Part shown: positions 34,301 to 46,330 of the stretch, in pieces
Position numbering within the stretch: position 1 is the stretch's first letter
How the letters are laid out: every line of letters begins with the position of its first letter
NCBI RefSeq assembly: GCF_036785885.1
Contig: NC_092317.1
Coordinates: 4,094,501 to 4,158,500 of the forward strand
Length of the DNA: 64,000 nucleotides
Direction of reading: 5' to 3'
Source of the DNA: Coffea arabica
Lineage: Eukaryota; Streptophyta; Magnoliopsida; Gentianales; Rubiaceae
Translations under genes and position numbers: made by a program
Notes under the pieces: model-generated
Told to the model about the DNA's origin: nothing
Seen by the model: the letters and a program-made list of their open reading frames with translations, nothing else
Databases searched by the model: none

Positions 34301-36042
34301 TTTTCTTGTTCCCATCTTGGTAGGCCTGCATAGTTCTTAGTCTAATTCTTTAGTTGATGTTTGGATATCAAATTTTTTCAAATAATATTTTGTTTTTACC
34401 GTATACATATTTTTCAATTCACTTTTTTATATTTTCAATCACCCTTTTATCTTACCTACATTACATCACAATCACAAAAAAGTGCTACCGTAATTATTCC
34501 AAACATTAAATTCACCCACAAGCATTAAATTCCCAAAGCTAAAATGTTAAATTACATAGATCCTGCCCATCCTCATCCTTCCCACACCCAAAACTAAAAG
34601 CGGAAAACCAAGTTGATGCTAACAAAGAAATTGTAGGACGCAGAATAATAGATCATGGTAATTTTGACCCGCAATCAGCAATCAAATAGGACTAATGCCT
34701 CCAGTCCTATATCCTTCTCAATGCTGACCCGGAGCAACCTAAACTAAATGATAGTTCTCAGTTCTGAAATTCATATAGGTCACAAAAGTGAATTGATTTT
34801 CGCACTCCCCCATTTAATTCAACCTCTGCCAATATACAGTCTTCAAAAAGAGTGCTAGAAACTAGCTGGAAAGTGCATATTCACACACTCCAATTCCAGT
34901 GCCGTGGCTTCCCCCCCACCACAAAAATATTCCTCATACGTCGTACACCAAAAGAAATGAAAGCTAAACAAGGGGAAATAAAAAAAATCTATGCCTGCCT
35001 AAAACCAATAAAAAGTTATACTAGTAGTTAGTAGTAAGTCTATATCATTTACCTGACCAAGTTTGGCGTTAGGAAATTTGGTTCTAACAGCATCTTCAAG
35101 CTCCTTACCCAATGGTGCCGCTCCAGACATGACAGTCTTCACCGACGAAAGGTCATATTCATCAACCTCTGGACTTTTGGCTATGGCCAGAACAATTGGT
35201 GGCACAAATGGCCCAATTGTGACCTTATATTTTTGAATCAATTCCAAGAACGGAATTATGTCAAATTTCTGCATGATCAAGATTGTTGTGCCGGCCCTCA
35301 ACCCACATAGCAAAATTGAGTTCAGCGAATATATGTGGAACAGAGGCAAAACGCACATCATCACTTGATTGTGTATATAGAAATTTGGGTTTTCTCCGTC
35401 AACCTGTTGTGCCACGCTAGTGACAAGTCCCTTGTGGGTCAACATCACCCCCTTGGGCAGTCCAGTAGTCCCGGAGGAGTACGGCAGCGCCACCACATCA
35501 TCAGGGCTGATCTCGACGTCCGGCATTTCCCTTTCATCGGCCCCGGTTAGCTCCGAGAAGTGTAAACAACCTTCCGGTGCAGAGTCGATGCACATGACTT
35601 TCACCCCATTTTCACATGCATAGTCCTTGACCTTTTCGACATAACAGCCTTGCGTGATGATGAGCTTTGCGTTGGATGCCTTGGCTTGCTTTATGACTTC
35701 GGCAGAGGTGAAATATGGATTGGCCATCGAGGATATGGCTCCCCGGAAAGATGCACCGAGGAAGGCGAACACGAATTCCGGCGAGTTTGGCAGCAGGATC
35801 ATGATCGTATCTCCTTGCTGTATACCAACTTTGTTAAGCCCGGATGCAACTCTTCTTGCTGTGAGCTCAACTTCTTCGAAAGTGTAAATTTCATCGGTGG
35901 CGCCATTTATCAAACAAGCCTGTGATCTGAACTTAGGAAGGTCTTCGAAACAGTAAGTGTGCAGGGACAGATGTTTTGGGATGTAAATATCAGGGAGCCT
36001 TGATCGGAATATGATTTCTTCTTGCTTTGTTTTGACAGCCAT
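31380..36042 (-). CDS. 4CL: 4-coumarate:CoA ligase (class I type, five exons)
   Basis: Adenylate-forming enzyme that converts 4-coumarate, caffeate or ferulate to CoA thioesters at the entry to lignin and flavonoid synthesis. It acts in the cytosol. Predicted length is 541 residues, normal for 4CL. Exons on the minus strand: 35053-36042, 33536-33734, 31863-32076, 31607-31709, 31380-31499. All phases join in frame. Box I ([11 protein letters not shown]) and box II (GEICIRG) are intact, as are [33 protein letters not shown] and the C-terminal [14 protein letters not shown] with the catalytic Lys. I chose [18 protein letters not shown] at 36042, which matches the usual 4CL N-terminus. The frame is open 85 residues further upstream, but that stretch does not look like 4CL. 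The long HSYCFE/IYIPKHL-type start and overall sequence resemble class I (lignin-type) 4CLs. Introns 2 and 3 hold MITE debris. Confidence 0.95.
32461..33153. repeat. Degenerate MULE-type element in a 4CL intron
   Basis: It starts near AGGTTTCTTTTAATATCACCTGGG and ends AGTGATATTATAAGAAACCTCCC, the same inverted motif (AAACCTCCC, GATATTATAAGAAA) seen at the ends of 21875-23258 and 41382-42148, with decayed termini. It lies wholly within the intron 32077-33535. Confidence 0.55.
34358..34505. repeat. Short MITE, TTTGGAT-ended family, in a 4CL intron
   Basis: TGTTTGGATATCAAATTTTTTC to GTAATTATTCCAAACA, with the core CTACATTACATCACAATCACAAAAAAGTGCTACC, in the opposite orientation to the 37221 copy. 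Confidence 0.55.
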
Positions 36043-36955
36043 TGAAAAAGGGCTTATTGAAGGGTTACTACAAGCTAGGGAAGAAATTAAGAGATTCAAG
36101 AAATGGAACCAGTCAAAAGGAGGCGCGATGTAATTATTCTGCTCTCCTGGGAGTCCATTGGGCAGATGGGGCAATATTAATATGCGGGGCTCATATTGTT
36201 GTAGGTAGATGGAGGGGATTGGTTGGTGAAATGGAGGATGATCAGGTATATGGGGGTTGTTCAGGGGTAAAACCGAGAAAAGATGTTTGATGTTCATGAT
36301 TGATTCGGGGGGTTTTGGTTTGTGGGCGTGTGGTAGGTGGGAATTGAGAGCTAGCTACTTTCCCTTGTCAAACCCGAATAAATTATAATTGAATGAATAT
36401 AGAAGAAGATATGAGGATTATACCACATTTGTGATATCTTATACCTTTTTTTTTTTTTTTTGTCACACTCTTGTTTTCACACGTATGATATGTCACATTG
36501 TAGTTCATGTGAATCTGTACACGTCAATAATGTTAAAAATACCAAAATTATTAGAGCAATGGATGTACAACATTAAAATATATATTTCATATACCATACA
36601 TATCAATTATGTCAAAATTATTTTCCATTCAAAAAAAAAAGAAAGAAAAAAATTGCGTTTGGGGGGCAAAAAAATGACTACCAATCTAAGCCGTCCGTCC
36701 CCTGGCCCGAGAGACTGAGAATTGGTTGAGGACGGTTGTTTTGGGGGGTGGGGCCAGGGGAAATGGGACCACCTAAAGGATTAAGGTTTGGTGGTAGACA
36801 TGATGATGTGTTGACTTATGTAGATGAGACTTTTCCACGTTGGCTTTTACCTACCACAATTAGCTTCGCCGGAGGGGTGTGAGCGGCTGATGACGAAGCG
36901 TGAAGAAGGCCTTCGGAGTTCGGCCGGCGGGTGGGATTCAACGTTCATTTAGTCA
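36043..36955. promoter_or_regulatory. 5' flank of 4CL
   Basis: Upstream region of 4CL in minus-strand sense. It contains C/A-rich patches (on the minus strand) near 36110-36300, such as ACCCCTGAACAACCCCC. These resemble the pyrimidine-rich and AC-type elements found in phenylpropanoid promoters, but I cannot point to a clear AC box. The rest is AT-rich with an oligo-T run near 36450. Confidence 0.4.
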
Positions 36956-37180
36956 TGGGATAATTTCTTTTAGAAACCTTCCCTGAAATTTCTAATAATT
37001 TTACTAGCCTCTCCTAAAGTTTATAAAATTATATAAATCTCCCCTAAAATTAAAATTTTGATAACAAAATTAATCTAATTAGAATGACTTTCATGTTTTT
37101 ATTGTCTTTTGTTTTCCTAATGTTAACACCTTAACTAGGAAAATCAAGGAAAATGACGTTGGCATAGTACGCGAGTTATT
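36956..37180. repeat. Truncated MULE-type repeat end
   Basis: GGGATAATTTCTTTTAGAAACCTTCCCTG followed by AAATCTCCCCTAAAATT matches the left end of the GGGATAATTTC family. I could not find the opposite end, so it seems truncated. Confidence 0.5.
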
Positions 37181-37220
37181 TATAAGGTCACGTCATATTT
37201 TGAGGTAGATTGTCTTGAGT

Positions 37221-37381
37221 GTGTTTGGATTGTAAATTATTTGAAATATTTTTACTGTTACAATTTTTGTGATGTGATGTATGTGAGATAAAAAGGTAAT
37301 TGAGAAGATAAAAAAGTGTATTGAAAATTGTAATGGTAATGTAAACAAATATATTTGGACAAATAATCTCCTATCCAAATG
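37221..37381. repeat. Short MITE, TTTGGAT-ended family
   Basis: GTGTTTGGATTGTAAATTATTTG to CTCCTATCCAAAT, with the core TTTTTGTGATGTGATGTATGTGAGATAAAAAGG. This is the clearest copy of the family in the window. Confidence 0.65.
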
Positions 37382-38461
37382 ATAACTTGAATGATGTATT
37401 CCAAATGTAATAGCCAAATAAAAAATATGTTCAGATTGGAGTTTTCTTTAAAAAAATTTTTATCTTTTCTATAAACGTATTTTTTAATTATTTTTTTTAT
37501 TTCACATGTATCATATCGTTATATTATATATATGTATTATAAAAACTTCTAAAAACAGCATTGCTGATAGGTTAGACATTCAGCTATTCATTTTCTAGTA
37601 AATTTTGTCGGAAGTGCAAAATTAAAAGATGCATATCCGAAAACACTTGTAAGAAAAAAATTAGAATTAATTGTGATTGTTATTTTTATTGTTTGCCCCC
37701 TTGTACCGTTGTATCATGGCACAGCTTCTTTACCCTATTCTCCTGCCCCCCTGTCCCAATCAAGCGCATCAGCCCAAACCATCATATCATTGGTGCCCCC
37801 ACGAGGATTATTCACCACATCTTCCCCAAACAAACGTCTGACGCATTTGATTATAATAATCTTATTATTGACCGGCTAAGTGATACGAGTCACATTGTTG
37901 GAATTATTTTACTAAAAGACTTTAGGCGCATGTATCTCTCTGCATTTTATTTGAATAGAGTGTTATTTGAAATAATAACTGTAGTATTTTTTATGATGTG
38001 ATTTATGTGAGATAAAATAATAATTAAAAATATAAAAAAATAAATTAAAAAATATATTTATAATGCAAACAAAATATTATATAAAATAATTCAGCAATCA
38101 AAACACACTCGTTTTCCTTTGTCTCTCCGGTCGAACAAGGCTAATCTGAATTAGTCCTCATTTATCAATTTTGAGCAATTATAAAACAAGAAAGACAAAA
38201 AAATTGTTGAAAAATGTAGCCTCGATAGGAGGAAACAAAGAAGAAAACACAAACATATAATTGAAACTCACGAGCACGTATAATGTTTGAGTAATGACTT
38301 GTTCTATTTTTATTGACGAAATAAAACTTAACGACACCCCAATTGTTCCATCGCTATCAATAACCTTAACCACACGAGGAAACATTTTATTGAGAACAGA
38401 AATAATAATAAATCTGCAAGAATTACAAATAAATTCTTTCACGCGCCGCTGAACATAAATC
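37382..38461. other. Intergenic AT-rich DNA
   Basis: More fragments of the GATGTGATGTATGTGAGATAAAA-type MITE occur around 37990-38100. The minus-strand open frame 38179-38622 has no recognisable domain and partly overlaps the LEA_3 exon. No gene is supported. Confidence 0.5.
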
Positions 38462-38719
38462 TCATTGTAAATCATGATTATGGAACCAATTAATAGCTTC
38501 AATATCCTTTGCTGCCCCGGACGGAACATCTTCCATGACTTTTTCTTGGCCTTTAGGATAAAATATTCCAGTTCGATCATCTGGAACCCACCAATTTCCG
38601 TCATGATTATTTCCAGCCACACTACTCTTCTTCTTCTTCTTCTTCATTTCCTCCCCATTCAACTTAGCCGTTTCCGGTGGACTGCTTTTTCTGTGGAAGG
38701 CTTTCCGCAGCGTTGGTCT
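38462..38719 (-). CDS. LEA_3-type protein, last exon (partial)
   Basis: The minus-strand reading, taken from an acceptor (TATTAG|ACCAACGCTGCGG) to TGA, gives [17 protein letters not shown]..., a lysine run, then [18 protein letters not shown] and [18 protein letters not shown]. The W-V-P-x-x-x-T-G-x-x-x-P core is the hallmark of the LEA_3 / Lea5 / SAG21 family of small stress- and senescence-induced proteins, often mitochondrial. No ATG opens this frame upstream, so a short first exon must lie further right (above about 38770). I could not place it. Whether the gene is whole is therefore unknown. Confidence 0.5.
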   Translation of the reverse strand, partial: RPTLRKAFHRKSSPPETAKLNGEEMKKKKKKSSVAGNNHDGNWWVPDDRTGIFYPKGQEKVMEDVPSGAAKDIEAINWFHNHDLQ

Positions 38720-39497
38720 AATATTTGCATTTATTAACCAAAGAAAATGGCAGTTAGACACAAGATTCAATTATACACATGGACAACTAGAAAATTTAGA
38801 AACGGAGGAAACCAATCATTATTGATTTTTACACATAAACAGCAAATTATTTAAGGTTTTTTTTTTTCTTTCTTCGTTCCTTTTTGTTTTTGGCTGTTTC
38901 TCTTCTTTAATTTATTGTACCCAATTTACGATGCCAGTACCATTTAATATTTGGTCGGTTGTAGCTCAATTGCCCATCATATATGTCACAGCACCACATA
39001 TCAACCTCCAGCATTATTGTAGCTGAATGTCTAATTCTTTTTTCCCCAACATGCATTTTCTTTTTTTCTCTTTATTTATGACCATTGCCCACACACAAGT
39101 ATAGCCACCACATGGACTGCATGTCTAATTTAAATGCCTGCCAAGGGAGGATGATTCAGGAATGGGAGCCAGAGAGAGCGTGAATCAAAAAGGTCCTACA
39201 CTCCAAACCAAACACCAAAATGTGGAGTTGCATCCACGAGTCAATATCTACTTTCTTAGAAACATGCTTTTGCCTTTTGGCCAAACTGTTGGCTCAAACT
39301 TGGAAACACTTTCAAAGATTTATTAATGATTCAGATTGTATCGTGCTAACTCATCAAGTGACGTCATGCAATTTGAATCATTGAATTTTTAAAAATCGGA
39401 TCTACCCAAATTTTGGTCGAGACTATTATGTTTCGGAGGTGGTACAACCAATCGATTCTGCGCTAAATGAAAATCCAAAAGGAGGTGGGAAAAAAAA
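38720..39497. other. Intergenic / 5' region of the LEA_3-type gene
   Basis: It should hold the missing first exon and promoter of the LEA_3-type gene if that gene is complete. I see AT-rich DNA with oligo-T runs and no sure exon. Confidence 0.4.
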
Positions 39498-39499
39498 TA

Positions 39500-39829
39500 C
39501 TCCCTCCGTCCCACTTTGATAGTTTTGATTTTTTTTTCACACAGTTTAAGAAAAAGTAGTTAACTTTGTTGGAACAATCAATGTAGGTAGCTATTTTCCT
39601 AAAATACCCTCACATTAATTAGAGCATAACTTTATGGAAACTTGAATTTATGGTAAAAAAAAGAATCAACTCTCATTAAATGAGATAGGTTTATAGTAAC
39701 AACAACTTACATTGAATAAGGGTATTTTAGAAAAATTAAAATATAATTATATTTTTCAATTGAAAAGTGGACTATAATTTAAGACAGACGAAAAAGGAAA
39801 ATAGAACTATCAAAGTGGGACGGAGGGAG
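39500..39829. mobile_element. Stowaway-like MITE
   Basis: A 330-bp element with perfect ends CTCCCTCCGTCCCACTTTGA and its complement, flanked by TA on both sides (39498-39499 and 39830-39831). CTCCCTCCGT ends plus a TA target define Stowaway (Tc1/mariner-derived). Confidence 0.93.
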
Positions 39830-39831
39830 TA

Positions 39832-41372
39832 AGAAGAAGGAAAACGATAAGATGTAGAGTTAAAATTAGCTAGTGCTATCAGTGGTTTCGTAAGCATGTC
39901 TTGCTCTGAATTTGACCATGATTGTAATAATTCTAGTTGGATTTTCAAGAATGATATTCATATCTTTTGTGAGCTGAGCCATTTGTATTGTTATTTTCTG
40001 AAATTTTTATAATATATATATTATAATGATATAATATATGTGAGATAAAAACGTGTTAAAAAAATACGTTTACAAAAAATATAAAAATTCTGAAATTAAA
40101 ATTTTCCAGTACTACTTGAGATAGAAAATCATAACCCGATTTACTTCGCAGTTTTATCTCTTTTTTAAAACTTAGAGCTAGTTGGAGGACCCTCCCATCT
40201 CTGTAAGACTGGGTCCACAATGTCAATGCCCGCCGTTGCATGTGACTTTGATCAATTTTACAAACGGAAAAAAAAAACAAAAAACAAAAAACCCCCGGCC
40301 AAAAGCAGTGCACATTTTACCTCCCGAAAGAGTGAAATGTGCGAATTCTTTTCTGCATCGATCCCGAAGATATCCACTTTTTATTAACCTTTGACATTTC
40401 ACTGTTACAAAATCATATTTCTGTAGTTTTTGACATGAAATTTGGTTCCACCAGTTTTAATTCAATCTTTTATATGCTGGATTCTTTATTTGATTTTTCC
40501 TGAATTTGGGTTTGTGCTCAACATGTTACGAGTAATTTTGACCTCTTTAGGTGGCTTCTTATCTTGCATGCGATAATTCTGCAACAGCTAGATAAAGAAG
40601 TTGGCAAATCAGCTAATTAATTAGATGCATCCAACTAATGCATAGAGAAAAGGGTTTTTGCTCCTTTTCCGAATTGCAATTGTTCGAACAAGCCGAAATC
40701 TAGTCGCATGTCACATAAGGTGAACCGGGTCTCTGCAATTTTTTTTTTTTTTTGGATAAGTAAGAATTTATTAGTACCCAAGAACCAAAATAACGAACAA
40801 GATACGTTTCTGGAAAAAAAAAAAAAAAAAGAACAAGATACGTTTCAAATCAACAACTCTAAACGATGATAATCTCACAACAGTTTGAGATACTTTGTGA
40901 ACCAACTACAAAAGAAGTAACAACAACAAACACTAAAATTTCAAATTAAAATCACATTTTTTGATAATAATCAAACCCCTTTATAGCCATCTATTAGTAT
41001 TCGTCGTTTTCGAGTTTTTGCAATTTTACTCGAACATGGACAATTTTTAAGTGTACCACCATCTCTACAAACCCAAAAAAGAAATGTGATGGCAACACTT
41101 CCAATCAAGTCGGACATCAAATTTTTGTGTTAACCCCTGAACCCAGTATCAGAATGCCTAAATAGAAGTCTGAAAAAAAAAAACTTAAAATGTAGAAAAA
41201 GGGCTTACTTGAAATACATGGAGTTCACCGTCTGAGCTCCTCTACTTGCTGAAGTTGCCATTATGTCTGACCTCACTCTCTACACCAAGAGATTGTTCTC
41301 TGGCTTGGAATTGTGTCAAGTTCTGGACACCATACCATGCCTTTTTTATACTAGTGAGTGTGGGAAAGTAGG
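39832..41372. other. Intergenic AT-rich DNA
   Basis: It has several oligo-A/T runs (near 40270, 40740 and 40818) and no exon or family I recognise. The GAACAAGATACGTTTC segment occurs twice near 40778 and 40831, with an A-run between: a small local duplication. Confidence 0.5.
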
Positions 41373-41381
41373 AATTGGATA

Positions 41382-42148
41382 GGGATAATTTCAGAAACCT
41401 CCCCCGAGATTTCTTATAATATCACTCAGTTCCCCTGAGATTTTAAAATCTCACTTACTTCCCTTAGATTGACATTTCTTATAACATTTTAACCCCTTTG
41501 GAAGAAATACAAGAAAGATAAAATTTTTGTTTCAATACTACCCTTCTATTATCTTGCTTATGAAATTTATAACAACAATAAAAACAAAATAAGGTTAAAT
41601 TTTTATAAGGTGTAAATTTCTTGAAGTAAATTATTTATTTTAGTTGTATTTGAACAAAAGCAAAATTTGCACCTTGAAAAATTCACACGTATGAAGAGAT
41701 TATTTTAGTTTTCAATACAACTTAAACTATGCAATGAATTAAAATATATTTTTCTAAAAAATATCTTGACTTCCTTAATTGTAACTATGCATGAAATTTT
41801 ATAAGGTGTTAATTATTCTCTAAAATCCTCCTAAGTGGTTGATTTTGATTAGATTTAATTTATTCATATCTCTGCTATTCCACCATGACTCTAATGTAAA
41901 GAAATATGGACCATTATTAGCTAGTAATTTACTTTTTAATTTACATTTTTTGCTTTTAAAATTTTATTTTGTTCTGACTTTTTGGTTAAACAGTTGTTAA
42001 GAGCAAGGGTAATATTGTCAATTTATGACCTTTTATAGGAATATTTAGTCTTGCCAAGTTGACAAGGGAGGTAAGTGAGATTTTAAAAACTTGAGGGGAG
42101 TTGAGTGATATTAAGACAAACCTCAGGGGAGGTTTTTGAAATTATCCC
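41382..42148. mobile_element. MULE-type MITE with clean 9-bp target duplication
   Basis: A 767-bp element starting GGGATAATTTCAGAAACCTC and ending GAGGTTTTTGAAATTATCCC, flanked by the perfect 9-bp repeat AATTGGATA (41373-41381 and 42149-42157). Extended inverted homology continues inward (CTCACTTACTTCCCTTAG against GACAAGGGAGGTAAGTGAG). This copy defines the family that also appears at 21875-23258. Confidence 0.9.
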
Positions 42149-42157
42149 AATTGGATA

Positions 42158-43555
42158 AGTGACTTTAATTTAAGCTAAGCCTGTTTAGTTTTCCAAGAAG
42201 AACGAAGGCTGACGATTGTTTTTCTGCACAGGTCATTGGTTGGTTGCTAGTGCCTAGCAGCTATTTGGATATGGAACCGGACAAGCCGTGGATGTCACGT
42301 TAATTCATTGGATAGATATGGCCGCCCCCTTGTCCAGTTCCATGCGTCAAGTAACTTCCTCAATCCTTCATTCATTGCTTGGATTTTTCAATGATCTGAG
42401 TTACCACTCATCCTTCCTTGTTTAACAAGTAGGCGATTCCTGTCTAAGGAGAAAGTTTCAAACCAAATTCAGGAATTAGGACTTCTTGCGGTCATATCAT
42501 ATGGTTCCTTTAGTTCTTAGGGCTTAATGCACATTTGATAAGCAAAGTCCAAATGTCACCCGAAGAAGATGCCTGCGGATTGCTTGAGCAATTATAATAA
42601 GGTCATGTATAGTTTGCTTTTCCAAGCAGTCAAATGTTTGTTTTTTGTACTACTTTATCTAGTCGTACTGGTAAGTTTTTTTCTTCAAATTTATTCCCAT
42701 ATGCCTTTTTCTAGCAATTTTGAACGTATATTGTTAGAATACCATGGTGCAAGTGTCCAAGAATATTCAGTCTGGGACTGAATCCGAATGATGGAAGGGA
42801 TAATGAAGGTCCATTCACCCATACCCTCTTATCCTCTCTGGCTCTCTCAAAACTTTGAGTGGGCCTAAAGCAGGTCTCCATATGGGGCGGCTTATCCTCT
42901 GAAGTAACGCAATTGAACTTCCATATTTGTTGGATAGACGTGAATGAGAATAAATCCACAAGAACTTAATGACGGCTGCCAAGACACGTCCCAGGGAAGA
43001 AAAATAGAGGGAAAGGAAAGGGGGGATGGATGAGATAGGAATGGGATGTGGCTGTTTCTCATTTTCATCCAGAAAATGAAAGGCCCCGGATAGCATTAGC
43101 CTATTTATCCTCAACCCCAAAGGGCATTCTTGTGTTGTAATCAATCTGGATAAGCCCCGAAACGGGGGAAAAAGGGGTTCTGCATAGCGATTTCATGTTA
43201 ACTCTTTGTAAAAGTTGACTAAAGAAAACGAGGGCCTCCAGAGTACCCGAATATAGGCATAGAGTTGGTAAAAGTGCCATACCTTCCCTGTAACATTTTC
43301 CTTGATTACTTTCAATTAACTGGAGCAATTTCCCATGTATTGTGCCAGAATGTATGAAACTATAAGTTGATAATCTGATCACTGCATAATGTTGTCATAA
43401 TTATCAGACCACCAATGGAAGTTTCAAATGATTTCTTCAGTGAAAAATTGCAAGTCACGGTATTCAGCAACTTGAAGCATAATTTGTTCCAAAAACGAGG
43501 CTACAGCGCTTCATTAATTATGTAGGATTCACAGTTGTCGTCTTCGCTAGGTGAA
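42158..43555. other. Intergenic, 3' flank of the ACT-domain gene
   Basis: No recognisable coding sequence. Minus-strand open frames here (42711-43382) show no domain. The last part probably includes the 3' UTR of the ACT-domain gene. Confidence 0.5.
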
Positions 43556-46330
43556 TCAAAAACTTGCCTCTTCGGTTGATGGTCTCCGCAAATAATATCG
43601 CAAGCTATTAGCAAGAACCTGAAATGTAGCACAAAAGCAAAAGATTCAGACATTGTACTGATGGTTGAGCTAAGTTCAGATAGCTTAGTATTGCAAGAGT
43701 GTATTGTCATGATAGCCAAATTTACCTGTTGAAGGGGCTTGCTGATGGCATTACCATTGTAACTGACATGAAACGTAGCCTTAGCCAACAAGCCCTGGAT
43801 GTCAAAATCAAAATCTTAAAGTGTTGCGATGTTGTTTTCATTATCAAACAGGCACATGATAAAACTATGCTAAGTTGTAAGCAGTCTTTACCTCTGTGTC
43901 AAATTCTCCTGATTCCACAGCAATGTTTATGTCAGTAATAATCTTTACAAGATCCACAAGTAATCCAGGGCGGTCTGCTGTTTCAACTTGCAATAAACTG
44001 CAATGAAGCAACCATATTATGTTATGCCTGCCTGCCATTTGACCTGAAGTATTGCATGCTGACATGCATCAACTGCAGGCTGTTCCGCTTAGGCCTTGAA
44101 AGCCATTGGATTCAGTCCTGAACTCGTGCTCTTGTAATGATGCATACAGAACAAATTCAAACATGCCGTACCTTCGCTCTGGACTATCATCATAGACACG
44201 GATATGAGTTGCTATGTCAACATCAACCTGAAAAGTTCAACATAACAATTTGACTTGAGCAAATATAAGACCACAAAAATTTGCAACCACGAAGTCTCTA
44301 AATACTTGGTCAGTGGTTATATATATATATATATCAGGCTAGCAAAGCAATTTCACCATAATTATCAATTGACAATATGCATTTTTTAGTGCCATCCACT
44401 AAGAGTTAAAAACCAGTTAGATAGCTTATTTCCAGGAATTATGATATCTAGCTGGCCCAGCATTCATTCGAACTTTCAACTAATGAACATCAGGGGTCTA
44501 ATGGGTGATAGTTTCGAGGATAGATAACATCTGAATTCTGCATGTTCATTCAGAGAGGCTATGAAGGACAGGTTCATACTTGTGGACGACAAGAGACAAA
44601 TGAAATTTGCAAAATAGAGATTAAAATACCGGCTGACTTGGCTGCACAACACCAAAGGCTGCCCCCATGGCTAACTGTGAGCTTGACTCCTAAGGTCATA
44701 ATTAAAATGTTTAAAAGGTTAGAAACAAGTGCTCTAAAAGATAATCTTAATGACCGTGAGCATAATTGAAGAACTACCGGATGATACTCAAGCAAATTGT
44801 TGATTATTGTTAAACGAATGGTCTCAAGCAACTCAGGATCCTCAACCTTTCTACCTGTAGAACTGCAAACAAGCCCAACCAATAAGTACTTAAAGCCAAA
44901 CGTACAATGCCAGTTCCATAAACTGATCCTACTGATCAATATTTTGAAAGAAAATGCAGTCTAAGCAAACATGCTATTACATAGTGCATCATATACATGA
45001 AATGAAGATTATAAGAGCATGGTTCATGATGTGAAGAAAAGGCACATAAGGAAAATATACATAAACATTAACTTACACTTTTGTGATGGCAAACTTGTTA
45101 TGTTTCCCAGATGAATCAAGATAGACATTTGCCTTGACAACATTGAGCCCGAGATTTTTAAGCGCATTCATCTGAAATGCAATTGTTAACAGTCAATAGA
45201 CATACAAAAAGCAAATGAAACCTTACAATCTATTGATCACCACAAAATCAGAATGCGAGTGAGGGGCATCAACAACCAAATTAGTAGGAAAGACAGCAGC
45301 AGCATACTGTGTCAATAAGAGCCCCAAGGCGATCCCCAAATGTGATCTCCACCAAAGTTGCATTGGGGTCAGAATCCTGATCTATTATAACTTTGGGAAT
45401 TGGAACTTCCTCAGTTTCTTGCGGGCTTTCGCCCTGCTTTTTGGAAAAACCAAACAAACGATAAATATATCAAAATGGAAAGAAATTGGTGATTCAATCA
45501 GCTTTATAAGCAACTGGGTTAACCAACAGTGACTACCTACCACCACAGCTGCAGCTGGGGACGCTTGCAAAAGAAGCCTCGCTTCTGAAGATGGAAATCT
45601 GGCATCAAATCACCACCAAATTTGGTGAAAAAAGGAAAGGAAAAAAAAACAAGCCAATAAGAAACAATTAACTGCTAACGCCGAAAAAGACAAAGTTTTG
45701 ATGCAAAAGACATTAACAGTTCAATCATTAATGTATTTTGTACCATCTAGCAAGAAAACACCCAAGCGGAGCCGTTACCAATAAATCAGCTTAGTCCAAC
45801 AGGATATTGGCATGACAAGAACTTTTGTGGGAGGGGGTTTTAACTTGAGGAATAAGATAAGCAGCATTTTAACGCCATGTGCAATTCTAAAAATGCAACA
45901 GAGACAGAGTCATAAAGCTAATCACGGTAGTTTCCAGATAATGCAACCAGTTGACAGAAGAGCTTCAATATGCTAAAGTTTAGTTGCAAGTTAAGAAAAT
46001 ATTAGTCAAATTAAAATCTGGTCCAACAGCAGCAATCAGATAAAAATTACAGATAAACAAAACTTAAAACGATGAATAAAGTGTAGGGTTAGACAATTAC
46101 ACTAATGAGTTAGCCTTAATACAAGATAAATCCAGTTAGCTCAGAAACAATTAAAGAATCCCAAATGTGAGCAAAGACCTTTTCTTGGAAAAATTACAGA
46201 ATCCCTGAACTGGATCCGAACCAAAAGGGCAAGTAAAGAGGGAAGCTTTAGCAATGGGGTGCTTGTCAATTGCCTTTAGATTAGTATAAAGCCCAGGAGT
46301 TGTCCCAGAAGAAGCCATTGCCACAGCCAT
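43556..46330 (-). CDS. ACT-domain-repeat protein, ACR11/ACR12 type, chloroplastic
   Basis: A 288-residue protein in ten exons: 46179-46330, 45545-45599, 45308-45433, 45077-45171, 44778-44862, 44630-44689, 44172-44227, 43892-43997, 43726-43794, 43556-43618. All phases close in frame. The N-terminus ([20 protein letters not shown]...) looks like a plastid transit peptide. Two ACT modules follow: [20 protein letters not shown]-to-FAITK, and [20 protein letters not shown] to FHVSY. ACT domains bind small ligands, mostly amino acids. Arabidopsis ACR11, the plastid relative, has been linked to glutamine synthetase GS2 and Fd-GOGAT. The [20 protein letters not shown] segment seems to me closer to ACR12 than ACR11, from memory. 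The exon-2 donor is ambiguous (GTGGTGGGTAGG). I chose the phase that keeps [13 protein letters not shown] in frame. Confidence 0.9.

Noticed and set aside
35335-35925. Plus-strand open frames opposite 4CL exon 1
   Set aside because: Shadows of the highly conserved 4CL coding strand, with no domain of their own.
36043-36297. N-terminal extension of 4CL to an upstream ATG
   Set aside because: The 85 extra residues are Pro/His/Leu-rich and unlike any 4CL N-terminus. [12 protein letters not shown] at 36042 matches the family start.
38179-38622. 147-codon minus-strand open frame
   Set aside because: Overlaps the LEA_3 exon in another frame, with hydrophobic random-looking sequence and no family resemblance.
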